Positions 25,655 through 35,900 of a stretch of 52,094 nt of DNA are shown here, piece after piece. The position numbers were made by a program, and so were the translations under genes. Source of the DNA: Streptomyces violaceoruber (lineage in GTDB: Bacteria > Actinomycetota > Actinomycetes > Streptomycetales > Streptomycetaceae). How positions within the stretch are numbered: position 1 is the stretch's first letter; each line of letters starts with the position of its first letter. Location: assembly GCA_000720805.1 (NCBI GenBank), contig JODI01000064.1, forward strand, positions 1-52,094. Reading direction: 5' to 3'. The notes below the pieces were generated by a model. That model was not told where the DNA came from. It saw only the letters and a program-made list of their open reading frames with translations, and did not search any database.

Positions 25655-27004
25655 ATGATCCCTCTGTCGTTCGGGCAGCTCGGACTGTGGTTCATCCATC
25701 AGATGAATCCGGGCAGCTCGATGTACACCATGCAGCTCGCTTCGCGGCTGACGGGGCAACTGGACAGAACAGCCCTGGAGGAGGCATTGCGAGACGTCGT
25801 GCAGCGACATGAATCGCTTCGCACGGTCATCCGGGACGGTCAGGGCGAGCCGCACCAGGTTGTCCTGGATATTTCGGAATGCTCGGTGAGACTGGAGTAC
25901 AAGGAGCTTGCCGAGGAAGAGCTGCATAAGGCGATGCACGAGGCCTCGGAACGCCCGTTCGACCTTGTGTACGACCTGCCCCTTCGGGCATGGCTGTTCG
26001 CACTGGGGCCGCAGGAGCACGTGCTGCTCATGTCGATGCACCACATCGTCAGCGATGGCTGGTCGTTGGGGCCGCTCACCCGAGACCTCGCCCGGGCCTA
26101 CGCGGCGCGGCGCCGTGGTGCCGAGCCGAACATGCCGCCGCTGCCTGTCCAGTACGCCGACTACGCACTCTGGCAGCGGCGGTTGCTGGGCCGCGAGGAG
26201 GACCCGGACAGCCTGGCGTCGAGACAGCTCGCGCACTGGCGTTCGATGCTCGACGGCATTCCCCAGGAACTGCGGTTGCCGGCGGATCACCCGCGCCAAC
26301 CGATGTCCGACTTCGCCGGGGGCGCGATCGAGTTCACCCTCGACGCCGATCTGCATACGGCACTGGCCGAGGTCGCCCGCACCGAAAATGCGACCATGTT
26401 CATGGTATTGCAGGCCGGGTTTGCGGCGCTGCTGAGCCAGCTCGGTGCGGGCACCGACATTCCGATCGGCTCACCCGTGGCCGGCCGCATGGATGATGCG
26501 CTGACCGATCTCGTCGGTTACTTCGTCAATATGCTGGTATTCCGCGTCGACGTCTCCGGCGACCCGAGTCTGCGAGACCTGGTCAAGCGGGTCCAGACCG
26601 TCGCCCTTGATGCCTACGACAACCAGGACATCCCCTTCGATCACCTGGTCAGGGCACTCAATCCTGCCCGCTCGCGGACCCGTCACCCGATTTTCCAGGT
26701 CATGTTCACCCTGGATAACAACACCGACGCCGGGCTCAGGTTCGACGGATTGACCGACGTGCCATTGGCCATCGACGCCGGCAGCTCCATGTTCGACTTG
26801 GCGTTGAGCCTGCAGGAGAACTTCGGCCCGGACAAGGAGCCGGCCGGGATGGATGCGTTCCTGGAGTACCGGCTCGACATGTTCGAACGGGAGACCGCGC
26901 AGCGCGTTGCCGACGGTTACCGGCGGATGCTGGCCGCTCTTGCCGCGGACCCGGATGCGCCGACCAGCACAGTCGATGTGCTGGGGGAAGAGATCGAGCG
27001 TTGA
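25655..27004 (+). CDS. Stand-alone NRPS condensation domain
   Basis: About 449 residues from ATG 25655 with GGGA upstream; GTG 25643 is also possible. The whole protein is one C domain: PLSFGQLGLWF (C1), MHHIVSDGWSLG with intact HHxxxDG near residue 130 (C3), YADYALWQR (C4), IPIGSPVAGR (C5), HPIFQVMFTLDN (C7). No A or PCP domain is attached. It must join two carrier-bound substrates in trans, perhaps serving the free A-PCP protein at 30138 which lacks a C domain. The 130 bases upstream hold no gene. Confidence 0.88.
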   Translation: MIPLSFGQLGLWFIHQMNPGSSMYTMQLASRLTGQLDRTALEEALRDVVQRHESLRTVIRDGQGEPHQVVLDISECSVRLEYKELAEEELHKAMHEASERPFDLVYDLPLRAWLFALGPQEHVLLMSMHHIVSDGWSLGPLTRDLARAYAARRRGAEPNMPPLPVQYADYALWQRRLLGREEDPDSLASRQLAHWRSMLDGIPQELRLPADHPRQPMSDFAGGAIEFTLDADLHTALAEVARTENATMFMVLQAGFAALLSQLGAGTDIPIGSPVAGRMDDALTDLVGYFVNMLVFRVDVSGDPSLRDLVKRVQTVALDAYDNQDIPFDHLVRALNPARSRTRHPIFQVMFTLDNNTDAGLRFDGLTDVPLAIDAGSSMFDLALSLQENFGPDKEPAGMDAFLEYRLDMFERETAQRVADGYRRMLAALAADPDAPTSTVDVLGEEIER

Positions 27005-27218
27005 TGTCCGATCGATTCCTATGACCACACCGAGGTTCCGGTCGGGTTCGAAGATATGTGGATCTCGGTGTACGAGCGGCTTGGCTGATCGTCCAGCCCA
27101 CCCCGGAAGATACCAATGGCGGGGTGCATACGTTGCCTATTGCCCATGAATTCGGCACGCATATCGAGTTGCGCGGCCGCTGACGAATGATGACAACTTA
27201 CCTAGGGGAGTGAAAGCA

Positions 27219-27428
27219 GTGGCGAATCCATTCGAGGACCAGGACGGCGTGTACCTGGTGCTGGTCAATGCTGAGGGACAGCACTCGTTGTGGCCCGCCG
27301 CCATCGATGTCCCCAACGGCTGGACCGTAGTACACGGCGAAGCCGGGCGAGAGGACTGCCTGGAGTACGTGAAACGGAACTGGACGGACATGCGGCCCAG
27401 GTCCCTGGTCGAGGCGACAACCTCTTGA
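27219..27428 (+). CDS. MbtH-like protein
   Basis: 69 residues from GTG 27219, which has GGGGAG eight bases upstream; the in-frame GTG 27210 lies on that site. It has the complete signature: [34 protein letters not shown] and WTDMRPRSL. MbtH proteins bind and stabilise NRPS adenylation domains in the cytoplasm. As the other mbtH of the locus carries an amber codon, this copy may serve all four A domains. Confidence 0.95.
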   Translation: MANPFEDQDGVYLVLVNAEGQHSLWPAAIDVPNGWTVVHGEAGREDCLEYVKRNWTDMRPRSLVEATTS

Positions 27429-27528
27429 GGGCCCCCCGGTGTGGCACCGCCGCCCGACCGGACCCAAGGAAACCATCACCTAGCCCTCGTGCCGGGGCCT
27501 GAAACCAGCACGCGCGGAAAGAGACGCA

Positions 27529-28869
27529 ATGAGCGATGTAGGGATCTCCGGCGAACGAGGACGCCGAGGCAAACGCAGAAGGCTGCTGGCCGACCGGCAC
27601 TTCGCCTGCTTACTGGCTGCCCGGCTGGGCTCCAGCATGGCCAACGGTTTTCTGCCAGTCGCGGAGAGCTTCGCTGTCCTCCACACCACTGGTTCTGCGA
27701 GTGACCTCGGCCTTGTCCTCGGAGTTCAGGCGGCGGTTTCGCTCGTCCTGTCGCTGTTCGCCGGCGTCGCGGCGGACCGCTTTCCGCGTGCCGCGTTGCT
27801 CATCGCTTCGTCGATCGTACGCCTGGTCGCGGCGGCGACCTTGGCGATAGGACTACTCACGCATACTGCGACCCTCGGCTGGTTCTTCACTCTGGCAGTC
27901 GTATACGGCGGCGCTGACGCGCTATTCGGTCCGGCCAGCATGGCGATCATGCCGGACGTCGTCGCACAAGATGACCTGGACGAGGCCAATGCGTTGATCG
28001 GTACGTTTTCCTCGCTGGCTTGGACGGTGGCCCCTGCGGCGGCAGGAGTGGTCGTGGCGGCGTACGGTTCGGGAGCCGCTTTCCTGGTGGAGAGCGTACT
28101 GATGCTTTTCATCACTCTTTGTCTCATATTCGTCAGGATCCCCGCTGGGGGCGAAGCCGAGCCGGATCGCACAGGCGGGACGTTCACGCAGCTGGGGCAA
28201 GGATGGCGTGAGTTTCGAATGCGCCCCTGGCTATGGCTGCTTACCTTGCAGTGGACGTTGTTCTCACTGGTCCTGCTGGCTCCCCTCGCGGTCCTCGGCC
28301 CGTTGGTGGCCGACACCTATCTGGGCGGTGCCGCAGCTTGGGGTGTCATCGGCACCTGCATGACCATCGGCGTGGTCTGCGCGCAGTTCACCGCCGGGCG
28401 GATCAAGCCGAAGCGACCGGTGGTCTTCATAGCGTGGCTGCCACCGCTGATCGTCTTCGAAACGCTGGCCCTGGGCTCTGGCGTGCCGACGGTGGTGGTG
28501 GCGGGTGCCGCGCTGCTCTCCGGCTGTGCGATCGGCCTGCAAGGAGTGTTCTTCCAGACCCTCATGCAGCGAGCCGTACCGAGCGCGGTACTCGGCCGGG
28601 TGGCCGCCTTCGACTTGATGGCCTCGGAGATCGCCCAGCCGGTCGGCTTCGCCGTAGCCGGCCCCCTTGGCATCCTGTTCGGCCTACGCCCGGTGCTGGT
28701 GGGCTGTGCTGTGGTCGCGGTGGCGGGCACGGCACTGTTCGCCCTTGCCCTGACCAGGGTTGAGCAACCAGAGCTACAGGTGCAGAACGAGCCGGACGAT
28801 GCCGGGCTCCGCAAGAGCGCCATCGAACCGCACGTGCCGGACGGCGGAAGTGAGGCGTCGGTCAGCTGA
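27529..28869 (+). CDS. MFS exporter (EntS-like)
   Basis: 446 residues, ATG 27529 with GAAAGAGA upstream. It has about twelve hydrophobic segments, the MFS A-like motif GVAADRFPRAALL after TM2, and the organisation of the EntS/MFS_3 group, which often exports siderophores and peptides. It lies inside the biosynthetic operon after mbtH, so export of, or self-protection against, the product is the likely role. The C-terminal ~40 residues are hydrophilic and cytoplasmic. Confidence 0.88.
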   Translation: MSDVGISGERGRRGKRRRLLADRHFACLLAARLGSSMANGFLPVAESFAVLHTTGSASDLGLVLGVQAAVSLVLSLFAGVAADRFPRAALLIASSIVRLVAAATLAIGLLTHTATLGWFFTLAVVYGGADALFGPASMAIMPDVVAQDDLDEANALIGTFSSLAWTVAPAAAGVVVAAYGSGAAFLVESVLMLFITLCLIFVRIPAGGEAEPDRTGGTFTQLGQGWREFRMRPWLWLLTLQWTLFSLVLLAPLAVLGPLVADTYLGGAAAWGVIGTCMTIGVVCAQFTAGRIKPKRPVVFIAWLPPLIVFETLALGSGVPTVVVAGAALLSGCAIGLQGVFFQTLMQRAVPSAVLGRVAAFDLMASEIAQPVGFAVAGPLGILFGLRPVLVGCAVVAVAGTALFALALTRVEQPELQVQNEPDDAGLRKSAIEPHVPDGGSEASVS

Positions 28870-28935
28870 GCGGTACTCGACTGCAGACGAGCCTTTGACG
28901 AAGCCGGAACACCGCGGCACGAAGGAATCAGGAAG

Positions 28936-30141
28936 ATGATTTATAAGGACAGATTGGCCATACCCGGTCCGACCCCGCTGCCGCCCGCGGTCATCGCGGC
29001 GGCGACGCACCCAATGGTCGACGAGCGCACCGAGGACTTCGCACGCATATTCACCCGAATCATCGACGGGCTCAGGCATGTGCTTGGTACCGATGGGAAC
29101 GTGCTGATCTTCTCGTCAAGCACCACCGGTGCGTTCGAGAGCGCGGTGCAAAACCTCTTCAGTCCAGGGGAAAAGGTACTCGTGGTGGACAACGGTGCCT
29201 TTGGAAGGCGCTGGGTGGAGCTATGCCGCGCTTATGGCCTGGAGACCGTCGTGCTCGACGTCGCGTGGGGCTGCGAGCCGGACCCTGCAGTTGTCGAAGC
29301 CTGCCTGGCGGCCGACCCGCAAATCGTCGCTGCGATCGTCGTGCACTGCGAGACCTCCACAGGCGTCGTCACCGACCTTGAGGCCTTCGGGCGCGCGACC
29401 CGCAGTGTGCTGACGATAGTGGACTCGGCCTCCGGTGCCGGCGGCTGCGAAATGCAGGCCGACGCGTGGGGGTTGGACGTCGTGGTCGGCGGGAGTCAGA
29501 AGGCGCTGATGGCGCCGCCGGGGGTCTCTTTCGTCTCGGTCAGTGAGCGCGCCTGGCGCCGGCACGCCAAGGCCAGGCATCTGCGGTACTACTTCGACTG
29601 GACGATCACGCGTGACAGTCTGAATCACTCCATCCCCCGTACCCCCTGGACGCCGGCGGTCGGCGTGCTGCTCCAGTTGTCTGCGGCGCTCGAACAGGTA
29701 CTCGCTGAAGGCATGGAGCGGCGCCACCGACGGCATTCGGAGCTCGGCCGGATGGCCAGAGCGGGCTTGCGCGGCCTCGGACTCCGGCTGCTGACCCCAG
29801 AAGTGGCGCGCAACGGCATCGTCACGGCCGCGTTCACACCGCCAGGAGTAGATGCGCGCACTCTCGTCGATGCGGTAGTCGAGCACACAGGCGTCCAGCT
29901 GGCTACCGGCAACGGAGAACTGGCCGACCAAGTGGTGCGGATCGGTCACTGCGGCCACGCCGACCCGCTCGACCTGGTTACCGCGCTGGCCGCGCTCGAG
30001 ACCGGCTTGGCAGCCCTCGGCGCCCCGGTGCTGCCGGGCAGTGGCGTCACACCCGTTGTGAAGCTGATGGCAGAGCAGGTTGACGCCGCCCCAGGCCCCT
30101 TGACGTCGACGTCGCCCACCCCTGAGGAGTCTGCCGCGTGA
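28936..30141 (+). CDS. Class V aminotransferase (alanine/serine-glyoxylate type)
   Basis: 401 residues from ATG 28936 with AGGAAT and GGAAG upstream. Fold-type I PLP enzyme of class V: N-terminal IPGPTPLPPAV, STTGAFESAVQNL, HCETSTGV, the PLP-contacting Asp in IVDSASGAG and the Schiff-base Lys in GGSQKAL (~189). Relatives interconvert Ala/Ser with glyoxylate or hydroxypyruvate. The stop overlaps the GTG of the A-PCP gene (GTGA), and that gene overlaps the 2-hydroxyacid dehydrogenase in the same way. The three are therefore coupled and probably make and load one building block. The last ~35 residues are a low-complexity tail. Confidence 0.85.
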   Translation: MIYKDRLAIPGPTPLPPAVIAAATHPMVDERTEDFARIFTRIIDGLRHVLGTDGNVLIFSSSTTGAFESAVQNLFSPGEKVLVVDNGAFGRRWVELCRAYGLETVVLDVAWGCEPDPAVVEACLAADPQIVAAIVVHCETSTGVVTDLEAFGRATRSVLTIVDSASGAGGCEMQADAWGLDVVVGGSQKALMAPPGVSFVSVSERAWRRHAKARHLRYYFDWTITRDSLNHSIPRTPWTPAVGVLLQLSAALEQVLAEGMERRHRRHSELGRMARAGLRGLGLRLLTPEVARNGIVTAAFTPPGVDARTLVDAVVEHTGVQLATGNGELADQVVRIGHCGHADPLDLVTALAALETGLAALGAPVLPGSGVTPVVKLMAEQVDAAPGPLTSTSPTPEESAA

Positions 30142-31967
30142 ACGCCGACGTTCAATCAGCGCGAAACGACGCGCCGAAGCTCATCCCGCACCTGCTTGAG
30201 CAGCACTCAAGGGTGACGCCGCACGCTTACGCCACCGAGGATGCGCAGCGGGCACTGACCTACGCCGAACTCGCCGCCGAAGCCGAGCACATGGCGGCGC
30301 GCCTGGCGGAGATGGGAGTGCTTCCCGGCGATCGCGTCGGCGTGATGATGCGTCACTCCGTCGACCTGCTTGTCGCGATTCTCGGCGTGTTGCGTGCGAG
30401 AGCGGCCTACGTGCCTATCGACCCGGACTACCCCGACCAGCGCAAGAGCTTCCTCGCGGCGGACTCCGGTATCAAGATTCTCATCGTGGACGGAGCGCAG
30501 GGGACGCCAACCAGCCTGCCCGTCATGACCCTTGCGCCGGACCGGGGGCGCTTGCCTCCCCGTCCGGGCGCCCCCGCAGCCGCGCCGGACGATCTGGCCT
30601 GCGTAATCTACACCTCAGGTTCCACCGGAGCGCCCAAAGGCGTCATGATCACCCATCTCGGCCTGGCGAATCTCGCAGCCGCCGCGAGTGCCGAGTTCGG
30701 CATGGGGCCGCGTGATCGCTACCTGATGCTGGCCGCCGCCGCATTCTCCGCCTCACTCGAGGAGCTGTTCCCCCCACTCGTGCAGGGCGGGACAAGCGTG
30801 TTCCCGACCGACCGGGTTGCGCTCTCCCCGGTGGAGGCCCTGCTCGACTTCCTCACCACGCACGACGTCACGCTGCTTGAGATGCAGACCGCGCACTGGC
30901 ACCTGCTGGTTCGCCACCTCGTGGACACCGGCGGGGCGCTGCCCCCGTCACTGCGCCTGGTCGTCATGGGAGGAGACCGGGCCATGCCCGAAGCCGTCCA
31001 GCAGTGGGACCGCTTCCGCCTTCCGCTGGTGCACGTCTACGGGCCGACCGAGACCACTGCGACCGCGTCGTACTGGAGCGTGCCGCCCGGACAAGCACCC
31101 AAGGACGGGGTGTTGTCGATAGGCGATGCCATCGCCGGAACCCGCATGTTCGTCGTCGACGAGCGGCTCGACCTCGTTCCCACGGATGCCGAGGGCGAGC
31201 TGCTCATTGGTGGTGACTCGCTGGCACGCGGTTACCTGGGCAGACCCGACGTCACTGCGGAGAGGTTCGTCGCCGACCGCTACTCGGGGATTCCGGGGGC
31301 CAGGTTGTACCGCACCGGCGATCGGGTACGCCGTCTTCCCGACGGTCGGCTGCAGTTCCTTGGACGCAGCGACCAGCAAATCAAGGTGCGTGGATATCGC
31401 GTCGAACCAGGCGAGATCGAGGCTGCGCTCGACCGGCACCCAGCGGTGCGTCAAGCCCTGGTCACGACTGGTCGAGATGCGTCGGGTGAGCAGCGTCTGA
31501 TCGGCTACGTGACTGCTGACCCGGAGACGGTGAGCGTCGGTGAGCTACGTTCCTTCCTCGCCGGCGAACTGCCGGCCTATCTGATCCCTTCAGCGCTGAT
31601 CCGGCTGGACGACTTCCCGCTGACGATGCATCGGAAAATCGACCACGCGATGCTTCCGCCGCCGCCGAAGCGTCGGCCCGACCTGCCCACCGAGTTCGTG
31701 CCGCCGACAGGTGAAACCGAGCGGCGCGTCGGCGCCGCCGCGGCGGAGCTACTGGGACTCGACGAGATCGGTGTGCTCGACAACCTGCTTGATCTGGGCG
31801 GGGATTCGCTGTTCATGTTGCGGCTGATCAGCTGGATCCGCACACACTTGGGCAGCAACCTCGGTTTCCGCGAGGTCTTCGACGCGTATTCGGTACGCGG
31901 AGTGGCAGCGCTGGCCGACGCGAAGGCGGACGTTGCGGCGGTGGGTAAACCGGGCAGTGGCCGGTGA
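30138..31967 (+). CDS. NRPS A-PCP protein lacking Asp235
   Basis: 609 residues, GTG start overlapping the aminotransferase stop. A domain: A3 YTSGSTGAPKG (~158), A5 HVYGPTETT, A7 YRTGDRVR, A8 GRSDQQIKVRGYRVE, A10 Lys in HRKIDHA. The A4 core reads AFSASLEELF where Asp235 would be the residue after Phe, so the Asp that holds the alpha-amino group is Ser. Code residues read S-A-E-L-V-G-V-A-T-K. Loss of Asp235 is typical of A domains for aryl, keto or hydroxy acids. PCP with LGGDSLFM (Ser ~557). No C domain is attached. Confidence 0.88.
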   Translation: MNADVQSARNDAPKLIPHLLEQHSRVTPHAYATEDAQRALTYAELAAEAEHMAARLAEMGVLPGDRVGVMMRHSVDLLVAILGVLRARAAYVPIDPDYPDQRKSFLAADSGIKILIVDGAQGTPTSLPVMTLAPDRGRLPPRPGAPAAAPDDLACVIYTSGSTGAPKGVMITHLGLANLAAAASAEFGMGPRDRYLMLAAAAFSASLEELFPPLVQGGTSVFPTDRVALSPVEALLDFLTTHDVTLLEMQTAHWHLLVRHLVDTGGALPPSLRLVVMGGDRAMPEAVQQWDRFRLPLVHVYGPTETTATASYWSVPPGQAPKDGVLSIGDAIAGTRMFVVDERLDLVPTDAEGELLIGGDSLARGYLGRPDVTAERFVADRYSGIPGARLYRTGDRVRRLPDGRLQFLGRSDQQIKVRGYRVEPGEIEAALDRHPAVRQALVTTGRDASGEQRLIGYVTADPETVSVGELRSFLAGELPAYLIPSALIRLDDFPLTMHRKIDHAMLPPPPKRRPDLPTEFVPPTGETERRVGAAAAELLGLDEIGVLDNLLDLGGDSLFMLRLISWIRTHLGSNLGFREVFDAYSVRGVAALADAKADVAAVGKPGSGR

Positions 31968-32881
31968 CCATGCTTCCCGACCTACCAGTGGCAGTGCTTC
32001 CGGAACCGGCGCCCGCCGATCTCATGACAGCGCTGCGTGCTTCAGGCGTTCGACTGGCTCCGCTGGACCGGGCTCAGGGCTTGATCTGGACCGGCGAGCG
32101 GCCCTCGGCGCTGGCAGCTGCACTGGAGTGCGCGCCGTCGGTGCGCTGGGTTCAACTGGCGAGCGCCGGCGTCGAAAGCTACCTGCCGCTCATGGATCAG
32201 CGGATCCGCTGGAGCCGGGCCGTGGGCGTCCAGTCCGAGCTGGTGGCTGAACACGCCCTCATGCTCGCGCTGACCGTGCTGCGTCAGGGCACTGCCTCCG
32301 TGAGGGCCGGCGCGTGGCTGCCGCGCCCCGCCATCGGGCTGACGAACGCCGAGGTCCTTGTGGTGGGCGGCGGCGGGGTTGCCCGGGCACTGCTCGCACT
32401 GCTGCGCCCGTTCAGGGTCCGCCCCAAGGTGGTGTGCCGCGGCGGTGCCCCGATGGCGGGCGCCGAGGTCAGCACGCCCGATCGCCTCGACGAATTGCTG
32501 CCCGAGGCCCGTGTGGTCTTCCTCGCGGCGCCGCTGACCGCGGACACGGCCGGGCTGATCGACGCAGTCAGACTCAGGTCCATGCGTCGGGACGCGTGCC
32601 TGGTGAACGTGGCGCGCGGCGGGCTTGTCATCACAGATGACCTCGTTCGTGCGCTGACCTCCGGGTGGATTGCCGGCGCCGGCCTGGACGTCACCGACCC
32701 CGAGCCGCTTCCTCCGGAGCACCCGCTGTGGTCCCTTCCCACCTGTGTGATCACCGCGCACTGCGCGGGCGATCTGGATCACGCACTCGGACCCTTCGTC
32801 GACCTGGTCCGGCGCAACATTCGTCGACTGGCGAACGGCCTTGAGCCGATCGGCCTGGTCGACCGGGAACTCGGTTACTAG
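31964..32881 (+). CDS. D-isomer-specific 2-hydroxyacid dehydrogenase
   Basis: 305 residues, GTG 31964 overlapping the A-PCP stop; ATG 31970 is an alternative. NAD-binding part with VVGGGGVARALL (the usual GxGxxG is slightly altered), catalytic Arg in NVARGGLV, Glu in DPEPLPPEHPLW and His in ITAHCAG, so all three catalytic residues are kept. Enzymes of this family interconvert 2-oxo and (R)-2-hydroxy acids. The tight coupling to an A-PCP without Asp235 suggests it supplies a hydroxy or keto acid substrate (inference). A phosphoglycerate dehydrogenase-like role making a Ser precursor is the alternative. Confidence 0.88.
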   Translation: MTMLPDLPVAVLPEPAPADLMTALRASGVRLAPLDRAQGLIWTGERPSALAAALECAPSVRWVQLASAGVESYLPLMDQRIRWSRAVGVQSELVAEHALMLALTVLRQGTASVRAGAWLPRPAIGLTNAEVLVVGGGGVARALLALLRPFRVRPKVVCRGGAPMAGAEVSTPDRLDELLPEARVVFLAAPLTADTAGLIDAVRLRSMRRDACLVNVARGGLVITDDLVRALTSGWIAGAGLDVTDPEPLPPEHPLWSLPTCVITAHCAGDLDHALGPFVDLVRRNIRRLANGLEPIGLVDRELGY

Positions 32882-32904
32882 CCGACTGTCAGGAAGAGCG
32901 GGTC

Positions 32905-35900
32905 ATGATGACCGAGTCAACCACTACTCCGAAGGCCACGCACCCGACCGGAGCACCCATGGGCAACCGACAGATCGAGAGGATCTCCCTCCTGCAGGAG
33001 CAGATCTGGATTGCTGAACAACTCGCCCCGGGCCGCAGCGTTTACGGAATACCCATGGTGATCCGACTGCGCGGCGCGTTGGACACGGAACTCGCCGCGC
33101 GCTGCGTGACCGAGATCGTGCGTCGGCATGAGGTGCTGCGCTCCCGGGTGGGCGAGGAAAACGGCGAACTGTACCTCATCACAGATCCGCCGCAGCCCTT
33201 CGCGCTGCCTGTGTTCGACTTTCGCTCCCGGCCCGACGAGTGGCGTGTGTTCGTCGAGACCGCCGCTCGCGAGCCCTTCGACCTTGTGCACGGCCCGCTG
33301 CTGCGGGCTGCTGTGCTACGTCTTGAGAATGACGCCTACGCGTTTTTCGTCAACATGCACCACATCGTTGCGGACGGTTGGTCGCTGCGTCTGTTCTGGA
33401 CCGAGTTCGTCGCGCTCTACGCCGCATGGCACGCGGGCGGTGAGCCCGATCTGCCTGACTTCACCATGCAGTACCGCGACTTCGCTGCCGAACAGCGGCG
33501 CATCACCGAGGACGGCGGGTACGGCAACGTGCTCGACGCGTGGGCTCGGGAATTGGCCGGTGCGACGACGATCCTTGCACTGCCGGTCGATCACAGTTCA
33601 GGAGCGTCCCGGGACTACCGGGGGGATGAGTTCACGACAGTGGTGCCAGAGCAGCTTCGGGCCGATGCCTACGTCTGCGCCAAGCGGCTCGGGGTCACGC
33701 CCTTCGCGATGCTCGGCGGTGTCTGGGGCGTGCTGCTGGCCCGCTACACCCGTCAGGACGACCTGCTGATCGGAACGCCTCTGGCCGGCCGGACCCGGCC
33801 CGAGTACCAGTCGCTCATTGGGCTGTTCGCCAACACCATGCCGTTGCGACTGCGGCTGGACGCGGACGTGTCCTTCGCCTCCCTGGTCCGCGAACTCCAG
33901 CTGAGTACTTTCGACGCGCTCTCCGCACAAGACGCGCCTTTCACCGAGCTTGTCAAACGGGTCGACTCCAGACGCACCTCGCGTGAGACCCCGCTCTTCC
34001 AGACGATGTTCTCCTTCGAGCAGTCCACGGAGTTCGAGGCCACGCTGCCGGGCTGCGCGGTGACGGAGCTGTACGAGGTATCCAATGGCGGGGCCCGGTT
34101 CCGTCTCAGTCTCAGCGCTGTTGACGCGCTGGGGGAGCTGAGCCTTCAGTTCGAATACGACAGTGAGCTGTTCGACCCGGGCACCATCGAGGCAATGGCC
34201 GAGAGCTACCTGGCGCTGCTCGGCGAGGCCGTGTCCGACCCCGAGTTCCCACTGGGAGCGCTTCGCACGTCGACCGACGCCGCGCCCGATCGGGAGCTCA
34301 CCGGCCGGCCCGTGCCGGGGGACGAGCTGACCACCCTGCACGCGCTGTTCGAGCGACGGGTCCGACAGAGCCCAGATGCGCCGGCGATCGAGCGTGAAGA
34401 CGGTACTCCAGTCAGTTACGCACAGCTCAACAGCCAGGCCAACCGGCTCGCGCGGTATCTGCGTCAGCTAGGTCTTCGCACGGGCGAGCGGGTGGCGCTC
34501 GCCTTGCCCCATGGCTCCTCCTGGCCGGCCGCCGTGCTCGCCGTGCTGAAGGCGGGCGGGGCCTACGTCCCTGTGGCTCCGGACGCGCCCGGCAGCCGCA
34601 AGGCCCACGTCCTCGCCGAGACCGCGCCCCGCTTGGTGCTCACGGTCGTGGACCTTGCCGAGGACTTTGCCGGGGCCCACCATGTGCTCGCCCTCGACGA
34701 TCCGGCGGTCGCTTCCTCGATCGAGGCCCAGTCCGGTGAGGATCTCGAGGACATCGCTGTGACAGGCCGTCAGGTCGCGTATGTCCCGTTCACCTCCGGC
34801 TCGACGGGAGTGCCCAAGGGCACCCTCGTCACCCATGTCAACCTGACTGCGTTCACCCGTGCCGCGGTGGACACGATCGATCTGGGCCCGGAAGACAGGA
34901 TGCTGCAGCTCGCCGCGATGACCTTCGACGTACATGTCGAGGAGCTCTTCCCGACCTGGCTGGCCGGTGGCTGTGTCGTCTTTTTCGATGGCGTGCTCGG
35001 CCGGACCAGCCCGGAGGGACTGCTGCACCTCCTCGGAGAGCGCGAGATCACTCTATGTGAGCTCCCCACCGCCTACTGGATCGAAGTAGTGCGCCTGATC
35101 GACCCGGCTGTTGTCCCCGTTCCGCAAACCTTGCGGCGAGTGCTGGTCGGCGGCGAACGCGCGCCGATCGAGGTCTACCAGCGCTGGTTGGACTTCGGGA
35201 TTCCGCTCACCAATGTCTATGGGCTCACCGAAACGGCGGTGACCAGCACGACCTACCAGCCTGGTGCTGACTTCGACCGCGAGGCGCTGCCGATCGGACG
35301 ACCAATGCCGCACGCCGCCGTCTACGTGCTCGACGCTTTGCTCGCGCCGGTTGGACGCGGCGTGCCAGGGGAGATCTACCTGGCCGGCCCCGGCGTCTCC
35401 GACGGCTTTCTCAACCGGCCCGAGCAGACCGCCGAGCGCTTCTTGCCGGACCCCTTCGCGGCCGAGCCGGGCGCACGTATGTATCGCACCGGCGACCAAG
35501 GCCGATGGACTGCCGAAGGTGACCTCGAATTTCTCGGCCGCGTGGACCGTCAGCTCAAACTGCGCGGCCATCGGGTCGAGCTCGCCGAGATCGAATCGGT
35601 ACTCGACGGCCATCCGGACGTGGAGCGCAGCCTGGTCGTGCCTCGGCGCACCGAGGCTGATCCAGCGGCAGAGCTTGAGCTGATCGCGTTCCTGATCGGT
35701 GCGTACGCCGACGAGGCAACAGTCGCGGCGTACGTTCGTACCCGGCTTCCCCCACACCTGGTTCCGGCTCAGATCTCAGTAGTTGAACGGTTCCCGCTCA
35801 CCTCGCATGGCAAGGTTGACCAAGCAGCCTTGCTCGCGCTGCGGAGCCGCGAGCGTGTCGTCCCCGAGGAAGCGCAGGGCAGCGAGCTCGAAGTCAAGGT

